From a virus: DNA of 64,000 nucleotides. The position numbers and the translations under genes were made by a program. Positions 35,629-45,561 of the stretch are shown piece by piece (position 1 is the stretch's first letter; every line of letters starts with the position of its first letter). The notes under the pieces are model-generated. The model ran no database searches. It saw only the letters and a program-made list of their open reading frames with translations, and was not told the origin of the DNA. The stretch is from positions 25,427 to 89,426 of IMG/VR virus record IMGVR_UViG_3300043446_005051; one strand, given 5' to 3'.

Positions 35629-36828
35629 TTAAATAAAATCTAAAGAAAGAATTCCTACACTATGTCCCTCTCCCGGACTTATTTGCTTCCAATTTTTATT
35701 TGCTCCTATCTGAACTGGAGACGGTTGACTAGTGTTATTTCCTATACCAAGTTGTCCGTTAATATTGTAACCCCACCCCCATATAGTGCCATCAGTTTTA
35801 ATTGCCATAGTATAATAGTTTCCACATTCTATATTTTTCCAATTTGATGAAATTCCAACTTTAGTTGGAGTAGTTTTAGTTGAATTATCACCAACTCCAA
35901 GCTGACCAAAATTATTTCTACCCCAAGCCCATAATGAACCATCTGTTTTGATAGCAATTGTGTGTTCTTTTCCTGTACTTATTTTATACCAATCGCTAGT
36001 TAAATTTCCAATTTGAGTTGGGGTACCTACAGTGGCTGTGTTACCCCTTCCTAGTTGATAAAAATTATTAAGACCCCATCCCCATAAAGTTCCATCCGCT
36101 TTTATTGCAATGGAATATAAGTCCCCACAAGAAATTGATTTCCAATCAAAGTTTATTAAATCTATTTGCCTAGGGCTATTGGTACTTGCGTAACCAGTTA
36201 TACCTAGGGCACTAGATTGATTATTTCCCCACCCCCATAAAGACCCATCAGTTTTAATTGCTAAGGTATGACTATTTCCAGCTCCAACTAACCTCCAATT
36301 TGAAGAAATTCCAACCTGAGTTGGAGAAATTTTATCAGTATTATTAGATATTCCGAGTTGGCCATTAGTATTCCTACCCCAAGACCATAATGTACCATCA
36401 GTTTTTATGGCAAATGATGAGTCTGAATATGTTGAAATCTGTAACCAATTTGAAGCGATACCCACTTGTATTGGAGTTGATTGAATTAAACTAGTATTAG
36501 TAGTGTTTATGCCTAGCTTTCCATATGAGTTTATACCCCAAGTCCATAAAGTTCCATCTTTTTTAATCGCCAAATTATGGCTGTTTGAAGAGCCAACTAT
36601 TTTCCAAGTATACCCACTATTAACTTGAGTTGGAGTATTTGTAGCTGCTAATCCTACAACTCCTAACTGCCCTTGTGTATTACTACCCCAAGACCATAAT
36701 TGAGGAGTCACTCCTAATTGAGGTAATAAATCTGGATAAACGGAAATTAGATAATCTTTAGTTATTAATTTAGTACCTAAATCAATTCCACCACTATCTA
36801 TAAAATTTGTTTTTGGATTGTATACCAT
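35629..36828 (-). CDS. RCC1-repeat beta-propeller protein (2 of 3)
   Basis: 399 aa, about seven regular repeats: IKKDGTLWTWGINSYGKLGI, IKTDGTLWSWGRNTNGQLGI, IKADGTLWGWGLNNFYQLGR, IKTDGSLWAWGRNNFGQLGV and so on. The N-terminal 45 residues (IDLGTKLITKDYLISVYPDL) resemble the short head of other phage minor tail proteins, with a 'YLI..Y' segment also found in copy 3. The most regular of the three propellers. Confidence 0.8.
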   Translation of the reverse strand: MVYNPKTNFIDSGGIDLGTKLITKDYLISVYPDLLPQLGVTPQLWSWGSNTQGQLGVVGLAATNTPTQVNSGYTWKIVGSSNSHNLAIKKDGTLWTWGINSYGKLGINTTNTSLIQSTPIQVGIASNWLQISTYSDSSFAIKTDGTLWSWGRNTNGQLGISNNTDKISPTQVGISSNWRLVGAGNSHTLAIKTDGSLWGWGNNQSSALGITGYASTNSPRQIDLINFDWKSISCGDLYSIAIKADGTLWGWGLNNFYQLGRGNTATVGTPTQIGNLTSDWYKISTGKEHTIAIKTDGSLWAWGRNNFGQLGVGDNSTKTTPTKVGISSNWKNIECGNYYTMAIKTDGTIWGWGYNINGQLGIGNNTSQPSPVQIGANKNWKQISPGEGHSVGILSLDFI

Positions 36829-36834
36829 TTATCT

Positions 36835-37488
36835 TCAAACTATTTCTTCTTGAGGTTTAAGATTTATATTATATACTTCATCTATAGTTAAACATGAATC
36901 AATTTCTTGATGTTTTGAGTGTTCCCAATCAAAAACGCTTTGAACATAATTATCAACTTCTGATATTACATATTGTAACTCTTGACTTGTGATTTCCAAC
37001 CAGGTATTTCTAAACTTGAAATTATGAAGACCAGGTGAAGCTGATAACTTAGATGCTAGTAATTGTCGCTCATCTCGATTTGTAGATATTTCTACTTGGG
37101 AACCGTTAATAGTTACCTCAATAATTGTACTCTCTTTCTGTTTTCTTATTAAAGTAGCATCTTTCTTTTTTTCTAATTTTACTTCCTCTAGTGTTTTTGC
37201 AATTAAAGGATATGTAAATAAAACTTTAATTGGAATACCATTTTGTCGTTCTATAGCCCAAGTAAAATCACCAATATTATAATACCTAGAATCAAATGGC
37301 TCTGTAATTTTTTCTATTGGTAATAAATGGGTTAATCCATCTGAAAAATGGATAGGCATATCATTATAACTCTGAGGTTCAACCACATCTGAAAGTTCTA
37401 AATCTTCTAATTCTGAATTTATCATTCTCATATTATAAGAGAATGGACCGAGAATAAGTTGATTATTATGTATTAATGCTATTTCCAT
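36835..37488 (-). CDS. DUF4376-like tail fibre protein (217 aa)
   Basis: N-terminal half contains the proline/aspartate-rich 'EPFDSRYYNIGDFTWAIERQ' linker region typical of phage tail proteins. The C-terminal 110 residues match the DUF4376 pattern: charged helix (LEEVKLEKKKDATLIRKQKE), VTINGSQVEISTNRDERQLL, FRNTWLEITSQELQYVISEV. DUF4376 is a short module at the end of tail fibres and may bind another fibre subunit. Preceded by a late promoter at 37500. Confidence 0.62.
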   Translation of the reverse strand: MEIALIHNNQLILGPFSYNMRMINSELEDLELSDVVEPQSYNDMPIHFSDGLTHLLPIEKITEPFDSRYYNIGDFTWAIERQNGIPIKVLFTYPLIAKTLEEVKLEKKKDATLIRKQKESTIIEVTINGSQVEISTNRDERQLLASKLSASPGLHNFKFRNTWLEITSQELQYVISEVDNYVQSVFDWEHSKHQEIDSCLTIDEVYNINLKPQEEIV

Positions 37489-37499
37489 ATTTTTTTAAG

Positions 37500-37507
37500 T
37501 ATTTATA
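37500..37507 (-). promoter_or_regulatory. T4-type late promoter
   Basis: TATAAATA on the minus strand, 12 bases before the DUF4376-like gene and just after the stop codon of the third RCC1 gene. Confidence 0.55.
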
Positions 37508-38764
37508 TTAAATATTTGGTGAAACGCCTAATGTGAGCCCAGCTGTAATAGAAACTCGGTTCTCTACATATTTCCAATTAGATGAACCTTTTGTTATGTT
37601 GGTAAACTCTTGAAATTCTTCATTGGTATCTGTTGAAGTTAATTGAAAATCTTCATTATTTCCACTTGCCCATAAAGACCCATCAGTTTTTATGGCAAAT
37701 GTATTACTATGAGAACAATCAACGAATTTCCAATCTACCCCAGAACCAACCCTCGTTGGAACCACAGCAGAAGATATTCCTACAATTCCAAGTTGAGATC
37801 TTGAATTATCTCCCCAAGTCCATAAACTTCCATCTTTTTTAATTGCAGCACTATGAGTCCTTCCACTTGAACACAGTTTCCATTGGTCGGAGGTACCTAT
37901 TTGAGTTGGAATATATCTATCAGTGTATGGGTCTTCTACTCCCAGTCCAAGTTGTCCTATTCCAATAGGGTCACCAAGAACTTGGCCCTGATCAGTAACT
38001 GTAATTCCGGTATTATTTCCCCATGTCCATAGAGTTCCATCTTCTTTAATTGCAGTTACAACATGAACTCCAGTACTTACAGTCTTCCATCCTCTATTCG
38101 TCTGGCCGACTGCCACATAAACTTCAGTAGGAGATGTGACAATTCTATTCACATTTGTGTCATTTATACCTAACCTTCCATATGAATTTCTTCCCCAAGT
38201 CCATAAACTTCCATCTATTTTAATAGCGGCATTAAATGCACCGGAGGGACTATTAATTTTCCAATCTGAACCAACTCCTACTTTAGTGAGAGTTGTAATG
38301 CCAGATGTTGATGTATACCCCAGCCCCAATTGAGCAGAGTCATTTCTTCCACAAGTCCACAAAGTACCATCATCTCTAATTACAGTGGTATGATATCCTC
38401 CAGATGATAACTTAACCCAATAAGAACCAATTCCCACTTGAGTTGGTGTATTTCTATTTGAATAATCCTTCGTTCCGAGTTGACCATGTGAGTTATCCCC
38501 CCAGGTCCACAAACTTCCATCTGTTTTAATAGCGGTAACAAAATCATTTGAAACTGAAATTTTCTTCCATTGATTGGAATCAACTGATACTAAAGTTGGA
38601 GTATTTAATGTTAAATTGGAGTCGGCGTTTCCAATGCCCAGTTGACCATCTGTATTCCTACCCCAAGTCAACACTTGACTTCCAACATAATCATCGACCA
38701 ATTGATACTCAGTTACATAATATTTTTCCAGATCTCCTTCTGGAGAAAAAAATTGATTAGACAT
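37508..38764 (-). CDS. RCC1-repeat beta-propeller protein (3 of 3)
   Basis: 418 aa. Repeats include IKTDGSLWTWGDNSHGQLGT, IRDDGTLWTCGRNDSAQLGL, IKEDGTLWTWGNNTGITVTD (with an insertion) and IKKDGSLWTWGDNSRSQLGI. The head MSNQFFSPEGDLEKYYVTEY, followed by QLVDDYVGSQ, is the phage-specific part. Overlaps the S74 fibre gene upstream by 8 bases, so it is coupled to fibre expression. Confidence 0.8.
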   Translation of the reverse strand: MSNQFFSPEGDLEKYYVTEYQLVDDYVGSQVLTWGRNTDGQLGIGNADSNLTLNTPTLVSVDSNQWKKISVSNDFVTAIKTDGSLWTWGDNSHGQLGTKDYSNRNTPTQVGIGSYWVKLSSGGYHTTVIRDDGTLWTCGRNDSAQLGLGYTSTSGITTLTKVGVGSDWKINSPSGAFNAAIKIDGSLWTWGRNSYGRLGINDTNVNRIVTSPTEVYVAVGQTNRGWKTVSTGVHVVTAIKEDGTLWTWGNNTGITVTDQGQVLGDPIGIGQLGLGVEDPYTDRYIPTQIGTSDQWKLCSSGRTHSAAIKKDGSLWTWGDNSRSQLGIVGISSAVVPTRVGSGVDWKFVDCSHSNTFAIKTDGSLWASGNNEDFQLTSTDTNEEFQEFTNITKGSSNWKYVENRVSITAGLTLGVSPNI

Positions 38765-41273
38765 TGTATCTACTTTCTAATTCTTGAATACGTAATTCTT
38801 GAACTTTAATTGCTTCTATGAGTAATGCAATCATATTTGAATAATTTACACTCTTCATTCCATTTGATTGAGTTTCCACTAGCTCTGGTATTACTTTTTC
38901 AACCGCCTGAGCAATTAAACCGTATGATGGCTTATTGTTTTCTTTCCAGTTAAATTTAACTCCATTTAACTGAGTTATGATGTCTATTGAATTTTGAATG
39001 GGTTCAATATTTATTTTCTGACTCTCATCTGACAATGAAGTAAATTGAGTCGCTGAGAAATTACCAGTAGATGGATTAAATTGTAACTTAGATGAAGATA
39101 CTCCTACCGAAGTTGCTGTTCCAGTAATTGAACTTGAAAATATTGGATAATATGTAGAGTTTACTGTAGTATTATTTCCTATAGAAACTCCACCTCCAGT
39201 GGAACCAGTTGGAGCAGTTATCCAAGAAATACCTATTCCAGTAGAACTTAGAATATTGCCAGAAGCTCCAGCACTATTATTCGAATCATAAAGTTTTCCT
39301 GTAACTCTCGCATCTCCATTTACAAAAAGTGCAGTACTTCCTATGCCAGATACGTGAAGTTTATACAATGGGTTTGTAGTACCTATACCAACATTTACAC
39401 TGGTATAGATTCCAATATTAGAAGGGGTAGTCTTAACCCAAAGTGAATCTGAAGTAACAGTACCACCTGATACTGATGCAATTGTAATTGTAGCTATACC
39501 AGAGTTGCCATCTGCAGATACACTTGAAACACCAGCCCCAGTAAAGTTAATTAAAGTGATGCCAGTTCCAACTAAATTTCCACTACTACTAATTCCTATT
39601 TTTCCAGTAATTCCAGATAATTTAGAACCATCTCCATAATATGTGATGGTAGTTATTCCAGGACTTGATGAAGTAATAATACCTGTAGGTGTGATATTAA
39701 CTAGACCTATAGTTGTGATTCCAGTTATTAATGCAGTTCCTTCAACGTGCAAATCACTTCTAGGAGTTGTTGTTCCAATACCTACCTTTGTATTAGTTGT
39801 ATGTATTCCAGATGAATTTGCTACCCAAAGTACATTGCAATCAATTGCAAAGGTGCCACCGATTGAAACTACAGAAATATTATTTCTGAAATTTAAAGCA
39901 GATGTAAATCCTATGTTGGTATTATCATCATATACATTTACTCCACTTGTACCTCCAGAACCTCCGCTTATTCCAGTTTGAGTTATGTTTGTGATTCTAC
40001 CATTCTCATCTACAGTGATTTGAGCTGTATTATTTGAATCTCCATACGTCCCTGAACTAGCTCCGGTTAAGTTAAGTAACTTAGAACCATCTCCATAATA
40101 TGTCACAATTCCAGAAGTTGCAGTAACAATACCAGAAGATATTTGAACAGTTCCTATAGTTGTGATTCCAGTTATTAATGAAGTTCCTTCAACGTGTAAG
40201 TTCGTTTTGGGAACAGTAGTTCCAATTCCAATCCTTGATGTATTTGGGTTAAAGACTAATTTATTACTATTTACCTTGAGCTCACTTGTAACTCCAACTG
40301 AAGGTACAAATAATAGATACTGGTTTGCATCAACAGAATTATCTTTAATATCTACACTTGTTATTTGACCTGATAAATCTACCCATACTGGCTTATTTGT
40401 ATCACCGTCGTATTTAAGGAATTTATTACTAGCTCCACTTGCTGATATAAAGGATGTAATTCCAGAATTCACTTGATATGGAATTTCACCTAAACTACCT
40501 GAACCTAAATTAGTAGCAGTTGTCGCCGTTCCAGTAAGATTTCCTACAAATGTAGTAGCTGTTACAATTCCAGTTGAATTTATATTTCCGCTCGAAACTG
40601 TTCCTAATGTTGTAATCCCACTGACATACAATGAGGTAACAGATGCAAAACCGCCATTTACATTTATCGCAGTGGAAGCAATTCCAACTAGCCTCCCTAT
40701 AAAGTTTTCTGCAGTTACGTCCCCTATTACATGAAGTTTAGTAACTGGAGAAGTTGTACCTAACCCGACGTAATTATTTACTTCATTATAAACAAATTCA
40801 TCGGCTCCATTGACTACCCCCGATGGAGTATTATATAAAATTTGACCAACATCTCCTTGATTTACTATCTCACTAATTGCAATTCTTATCGTTGCAATTC
40901 CAACTCCTTCAAATGGTCCATCTACTGGTGGAGTTTCAATAGTTACTCCAGCCCCAACAAAGTTAAGTCCATGAATTTTTTGAAATCTATTGTCACCGTT
41001 GGGAAGTGCCCCATTTTCATATATACTAATAACTCCAACTGTAGTTCCAAATCCAACTAAAGGAGTCCAGTACCTTTTACCTTCACTATTAGAAACAGAC
41101 ACTACCTGATATACTTGACCAATTGGTATTGGATTCAACCCAATTGAAGATGGGCCGACCAAAGGGTCACCAAATGTTGGTTCAGCCTGTTCTAATCCTA
41201 AGAACTGATACCTATCTGAAGTTACTCCAGTTAAAGGAGTTCTTCTTACTCTACCTGAACGTAATCTTCCCAT
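38757..41273 (-). CDS. tail fibre with S74 intramolecular chaperone domain (838 aa)
   Basis: Repeated modules 'VGIGTT.P.T.LHVEGT.LITGITTIG' (at least four) form the shaft. The C-terminus carries the peptidase S74 chaperone: SLSDESQKINIEPIQNSIDI, with the Ser/Lys dyad of SDESQK, followed by YGLIAQAVEKVIPELV and a final coiled coil (ALLIEAIKVQELRIQELESR). S74 domains trimerise fibres and then cut themselves off; here the dyad is intact, so release is expected before Ser. Confidence 0.82.
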   Translation of the reverse strand: MGRLRSGRVRRTPLTGVTSDRYQFLGLEQAEPTFGDPLVGPSSIGLNPIPIGQVYQVVSVSNSEGKRYWTPLVGFGTTVGVISIYENGALPNGDNRFQKIHGLNFVGAGVTIETPPVDGPFEGVGIATIRIAISEIVNQGDVGQILYNTPSGVVNGADEFVYNEVNNYVGLGTTSPVTKLHVIGDVTAENFIGRLVGIASTAINVNGGFASVTSLYVSGITTLGTVSSGNINSTGIVTATTFVGNLTGTATTATNLGSGSLGEIPYQVNSGITSFISASGASNKFLKYDGDTNKPVWVDLSGQITSVDIKDNSVDANQYLLFVPSVGVTSELKVNSNKLVFNPNTSRIGIGTTVPKTNLHVEGTSLITGITTIGTVQISSGIVTATSGIVTYYGDGSKLLNLTGASSGTYGDSNNTAQITVDENGRITNITQTGISGGSGGTSGVNVYDDNTNIGFTSALNFRNNISVVSIGGTFAIDCNVLWVANSSGIHTTNTKVGIGTTTPRSDLHVEGTALITGITTIGLVNITPTGIITSSSPGITTITYYGDGSKLSGITGKIGISSSGNLVGTGITLINFTGAGVSSVSADGNSGIATITIASVSGGTVTSDSLWVKTTPSNIGIYTSVNVGIGTTNPLYKLHVSGIGSTALFVNGDARVTGKLYDSNNSAGASGNILSSTGIGISWITAPTGSTGGGVSIGNNTTVNSTYYPIFSSSITGTATSVGVSSSKLQFNPSTGNFSATQFTSLSDESQKINIEPIQNSIDIITQLNGVKFNWKENNKPSYGLIAQAVEKVIPELVETQSNGMKSVNYSNMIALLIEAIKVQELRIQELESRYNV

Positions 41274-41276
41274 TTT

Positions 41277-41630
41277 TTATTGTTTTGAGGTTTCTAATAC
41301 ACTTAGTATAATATTTAATTTATTATTTTGAGATGCACTAACTTTAATTGAATCGTTAGTTTCCAGAGAAAGTCTTCCATCTGGAATCAAATTAATGCTA
41401 TCATTTCCTGGAACATATGTCTCATTTGCAAATTTATAGTCAGATGGAGATTCACTTGGTCTAGAATGAATAGCTGTAACTTGATAAGGAGTGATATCTG
41501 AAGTTAAATTTGTAACTTGGGCTAAAATTATAATTCCTGAAACTCCTGCTGGACAAGTATATATTGCAGTTGTACCTACTCCAATATTTTTTCGAATTGT
41601 TCTAAATCTATTAAGGGGGACTGCTGCCAT
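41277..41630 (-). CDS. small virion-type protein (117 aa)
   Basis: Starts MAAVPLNRFRTIRKNIGVGT. All-beta pattern: AIYTCPAGVSGIIILAQVTN, SIKVSASQNNKLNIILSVLE. Resembles short phage decoration proteins ('...IYT.P.G....I...NI...'). It lies 2 bases from the fibre gene. Probably a structural protein of the fibre or baseplate periphery. Confidence 0.62.
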   Translation of the reverse strand: MAAVPLNRFRTIRKNIGVGTTAIYTCPAGVSGIIILAQVTNLTSDITPYQVTAIHSRPSESPSDYKFANETYVPGNDSINLIPDGRLSLETNDSIKVSASQNNKLNIILSVLETSKQ

Positions 41631-41632
41631 TT

Positions 41633-44600
41633 TTAATTACCTAATGCAATGATAAGAGGTGTTACTGTATTTAGGATGCTTTGATTAAATGATCTTCCGG
41701 TAACAGTTCCGGTTACTTGATTAATAACAATTCCATCTCCAATTTGGAAGTTACCTGCTTGATTTGTACTTGTATATACAACTTGACCTCCATCTTCTTT
41801 AACAACCTCATTATCTTGAATAGTAACTCCACCTAGAGCTGGCTTTGCTTTATTAATATCAGTTCCTGAACCTACCCATTCTAGAGAAATTGAAGTTGCA
41901 ATTTGAAGACTTAAACGAGTGAAGTATACGACAGTTCCAGCTTCAACTGTATTATTTAAATTTGTATTCAATACAATTGTAGATATTCCAGCACTTGGTA
42001 GAGTTGCAGATTCAATTGTGTAATAAATTGGATAAAAGTTAAGCTCAGCCGTAGCTATAGTTCCTGGATTAGTCGGAGATTCAATAGTAATTTTAGGTTT
42101 ATCTAATAATCTATATTGACTTCCACTACTGATAATATCAATCGATGTAACTCTACCTGAATCATCTATATTAGCAGAAGCTTCTGCTTTAATACCATTT
42201 GGTCCAGTTGGAGAATCAATGGTTACAATAGGAGCCTGAGTATATCCCGACCCCCCATTCAAAATCTTAATACTTCTAACCTCGTAAAATAGTTCTCCAA
42301 AGTAAATAGCTTGTCCATCATAAGGTCTTAGATTACCAATTCCAGATACTTCAATTATAGCTTGGTCAGCTTCAGCTTCTTCTTTTACAATTCCAGTATA
42401 GCGATATATCGATTTCGTTGTGCTATCTCCAACTCCTTTTGAATATAACCCATAATTACCAAAGGAACAGTTCGAGTTTGTAATATCACATTGTCCACCA
42501 GAATTTGTGAATACTCCAATATCGTCACAAATTGTAAAAATTGAAACCAACTGAGCATATGCTCCGTTAGTAATTGAAACTCCAATTCCACCTTGATTAT
42601 ATTGAGTGTAACTATCAACACTCATTGTACCGGTTACCCCAATATCATCTTTGTCTCCAGGCTCGGCTTCAAATCCATCAACTTTCATTCCAATTGATTT
42701 TGAAATAAAGTTAGTGCAATTTCGAACATATGGACCTTGTGTAATTGGACCTACACCTCTTGAGAATGGTGGAATTACTATGCCACCATCTACATAAGTA
42801 TGGGGTAATGTCGATACTCCAACATTTATAGTGAAAGTATCATTTGCAGTTTGAGTTCTTTTAACAATATATCCACCAGATACATAAGTATGAGGTAATG
42901 TGGATACTCCAACATTGACAGTAAAAGTAGAATTATTTGAATTTAAAACTCTAAACCTATAGCCATTATTTCCAGTGGGGTACTTGAGATTTGGAGGGCT
43001 ATCTGGGCAACTAAAAATTAAGTCTTTAATTTCTACAATGTCATTATATTGAACTGAAATTCCAGGAGCAGTAATAGTTGCAATTCCAGTTACGTTATTA
43101 TAAGTTGCTGTAGATACTGCGACTGGTTTATCTACAACAATATCTAAAACTCTAAATTCATATCCATTATTTCCAGTAGGATATGTTAAAATTGCAGGAC
43201 CAGATGGGCAGCTAAATTCAAGATCTCTAATTTTTACTAAATCTCCAGTTTCAATAGATAGACCTTCAGCTCGAATTGTTGCAATTCCAGTAGTGTGGTT
43301 ATAAGTCGCAGTTGTTACACCGACAGTTCGATCTACAATTACTCCGCCTCCAATATAGGTATGAGGTAGACTTGAAGGTCCAACATAAACATCAAATGTA
43401 CCATCATTGTTAACTTTATCAATAAAGAAATCATATCCATATGCTCCAGATGGAAATCTTTGAGTTGAGATACCACCATTAGAACCACATTCGTATTCAA
43501 AGTTTCTAAGTTCGATTAATTCACCTTCTATATTTTTAAGCCCAGGTGCATATATTCTAGTTCTTCCACTTTCATTATCATATTCTGCAGTTTCTACTTC
43601 TATCAAACTATCAAATCCAATTCCAGAATTTCCTGGATATGTAGTTTTAAACCCAACTATATTAAACGCATCTGAACCATATTCGATAATATTAGTTACA
43701 ATCCCTACACAAGTTTTCATCGCAGATATTACATTCGCACATCCTGATATAGCATTATTGAACCCAACTAAAGGGTCTTTTTGTATTCCAAGATCTTTTA
43801 CTTGAGTATATTCCGTTTGATAATTTACATACTTTTGAATTTTACCACCAGATTGATAAGTATGAGGCAATGTAGATTGACCAACAATTACTTCAAAATT
43901 ATCATTACCATTTACCGAATGAACATTAAAAATATAACCAAAAGCTCCAGATGGATATGTTACAATTCCAGGTCCAGAAGGACAAGTGAATCCTAATCCT
44001 ACAATTTTTACTGAATCATCTTTAGATAAACCGTGTGGATTTTGAGTCGTAATTGAGGTAATTCCAGTAATATGGTCATAAGAGGCATTTGAAACATTTA
44101 TTTCACTTCCTTCAGGCTTCCCTCCCCAAGTAGAGTTATTAACTATAGCTCTAGCAATATTAAAAGAATATTCAATAGCATCAATTGTAGCCTGTTTAAT
44201 AGAATTACCATATCCAATATGAATTAATTCCCCATTTTCATTATAATATGAATTTCCAGCATCTACGCACCTTGAATTACCTCCTCGTGTAATGTCGTGA
44301 ATAATGCACTTCCATACATCTTTAATATCATCACTACAATTAACAACATCAGTTGAAATTCCAGAAGAATTTACAACTGTGAATGGAGGGTCTTGATAAC
44401 TAGTACTCGTTAAATACCCTACAGTTTCCTTTGCAATATAATCTAAATTGAGACGAATCATTCTTGCGGCATCAAAATATCTATCTACTGCAACTCCTTG
44501 TAATTTTTGAAGAGCAACTACTGCGGCACCATCTGTCATTTCTGGGCCAATAAAACTTACGTCTGTGATGTGACAACCATTATTTACGTGAAATAAATCC

Positions 44601-45520
44601 AAATATGGATATCTGGGAGTTATAACACAATTTCTAAGTTCTGTGCCTTCAATTGAAACTGTCTTCTTTAGTATAATAGGATTATCTTCTACATATACTC
44701 CTGGAAATACTTTTATAGTATCTCCAGAAACCGCTATGCTTGCAGCAGCCTTAATTGTTTTTTTAGAGTCATTTTCAGTAAGGCCACTATTGTTATCATT
44801 ACCATTTTGAGTTACGAAAATGGTTTTACCTATTGGATAATAAGAATCAATATTAACTACACCTTTACCTGGTTCTTGTGTTGAAGTTATTCTTACTCCA
44901 ATACCAGAAGTAATTTGAGTTACAATGCCCGTTAAATTTACACCATTACCAAAATATGATAATGCATCTACTGTACTTGTAAATTCAGCATCTCCATCTA
45001 CATATAACTTTTTAGATAAATCTGGAGAATTACTATTGATTGCTAATGTCTTTGTAGATGGATTATACGATAAAGAGCGGTTTAAAGCTAGATCAACTCT
45101 ATCTCCAGAATCACTTACGAATGTTGGGTAATATGATAAATTAGTATCGACCTCTACGACTTTATTCTTTTGAGCTGCACCTTCTATATCAATATCATAA
45201 GTGCCCTGTAAACGGGCTACATCTAAAATACCTCCTTCAATATTAGCTGCATTTTCTAAAGTTCTTGCTTTTCCTGTAATATCAATATCATAAGTGCCAT
45301 CTAAACGAGCGGGGTCTACAATACCAGCTAATATATTTCCAGCGTTTGTGAGAGCTTTTGATACGTCTGCAGTTCCAACTAAATCTCCATAGAATAAGTT
45401 AGCTTCAATTGAAGATGCGTTGACTATTCCACTTTGAGTGAGATCTAAATTATCACCAGCTGGTAATTCTTCAATTCTCTTGAGTTCTTTATTTGCTGTT
45501 AATGGTAAACGATTAGCCAT
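41633..45520 (-). CDS. beta-helix structural protein with internal repeats (1295 aa)
   Basis: Starts MANRLPLTANKELKRIEELP. Residues about 235-300 hold a pectate-lyase-like start (FVTQNGNDNNSGLTENDSKK, then VSGDTIKVFPGVY). Residues about 470-950 contain at least five repeats of about 80 residues ending STLPHTYxSGG, each with a 'CPSGP...YPTGNNGYEFRV' core. A C-terminal domain follows (VVYTSTNQAGNFQIGDGI). A cyanophage virion protein probably of the baseplate/fibre. Late promoter just upstream. Confidence 0.72.
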   Translation of the reverse strand: MANRLPLTANKELKRIEELPAGDNLDLTQSGIVNASSIEANLFYGDLVGTADVSKALTNAGNILAGIVDPARLDGTYDIDITGKARTLENAANIEGGILDVARLQGTYDIDIEGAAQKNKVVEVDTNLSYYPTFVSDSGDRVDLALNRSLSYNPSTKTLAINSNSPDLSKKLYVDGDAEFTSTVDALSYFGNGVNLTGIVTQITSGIGVRITSTQEPGKGVVNIDSYYPIGKTIFVTQNGNDNNSGLTENDSKKTIKAAASIAVSGDTIKVFPGVYVEDNPIILKKTVSIEGTELRNCVITPRYPYLDLFHVNNGCHITDVSFIGPEMTDGAAVVALQKLQGVAVDRYFDAARMIRLNLDYIAKETVGYLTSTSYQDPPFTVVNSSGISTDVVNCSDDIKDVWKCIIHDITRGGNSRCVDAGNSYYNENGELIHIGYGNSIKQATIDAIEYSFNIARAIVNNSTWGGKPEGSEINVSNASYDHITGITSITTQNPHGLSKDDSVKIVGLGFTCPSGPGIVTYPSGAFGYIFNVHSVNGNDNFEVIVGQSTLPHTYQSGGKIQKYVNYQTEYTQVKDLGIQKDPLVGFNNAISGCANVISAMKTCVGIVTNIIEYGSDAFNIVGFKTTYPGNSGIGFDSLIEVETAEYDNESGRTRIYAPGLKNIEGELIELRNFEYECGSNGGISTQRFPSGAYGYDFFIDKVNNDGTFDVYVGPSSLPHTYIGGGVIVDRTVGVTTATYNHTTGIATIRAEGLSIETGDLVKIRDLEFSCPSGPAILTYPTGNNGYEFRVLDIVVDKPVAVSTATYNNVTGIATITAPGISVQYNDIVEIKDLIFSCPDSPPNLKYPTGNNGYRFRVLNSNNSTFTVNVGVSTLPHTYVSGGYIVKRTQTANDTFTINVGVSTLPHTYVDGGIVIPPFSRGVGPITQGPYVRNCTNFISKSIGMKVDGFEAEPGDKDDIGVTGTMSVDSYTQYNQGGIGVSITNGAYAQLVSIFTICDDIGVFTNSGGQCDITNSNCSFGNYGLYSKGVGDSTTKSIYRYTGIVKEEAEADQAIIEVSGIGNLRPYDGQAIYFGELFYEVRSIKILNGGSGYTQAPIVTIDSPTGPNGIKAEASANIDDSGRVTSIDIISSGSQYRLLDKPKITIESPTNPGTIATAELNFYPIYYTIESATLPSAGISTIVLNTNLNNTVEAGTVVYFTRLSLQIATSISLEWVGSGTDINKAKPALGGVTIQDNEVVKEDGGQVVYTSTNQAGNFQIGDGIVINQVTGTVTGRSFNQSILNTVTPLIIALGN

Positions 45521-45538
45521 TATTTATTTTAAACTTTT

Positions 45539-45546
45539 TATTTATA
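45539..45546 (-). promoter_or_regulatory. T4-type late promoter
   Basis: TATAAATA on the minus strand, 19 bases upstream of the 1295-aa gene. Confidence 0.55.
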
Positions 45547-45561
45547 GTATTATTTATGTAC

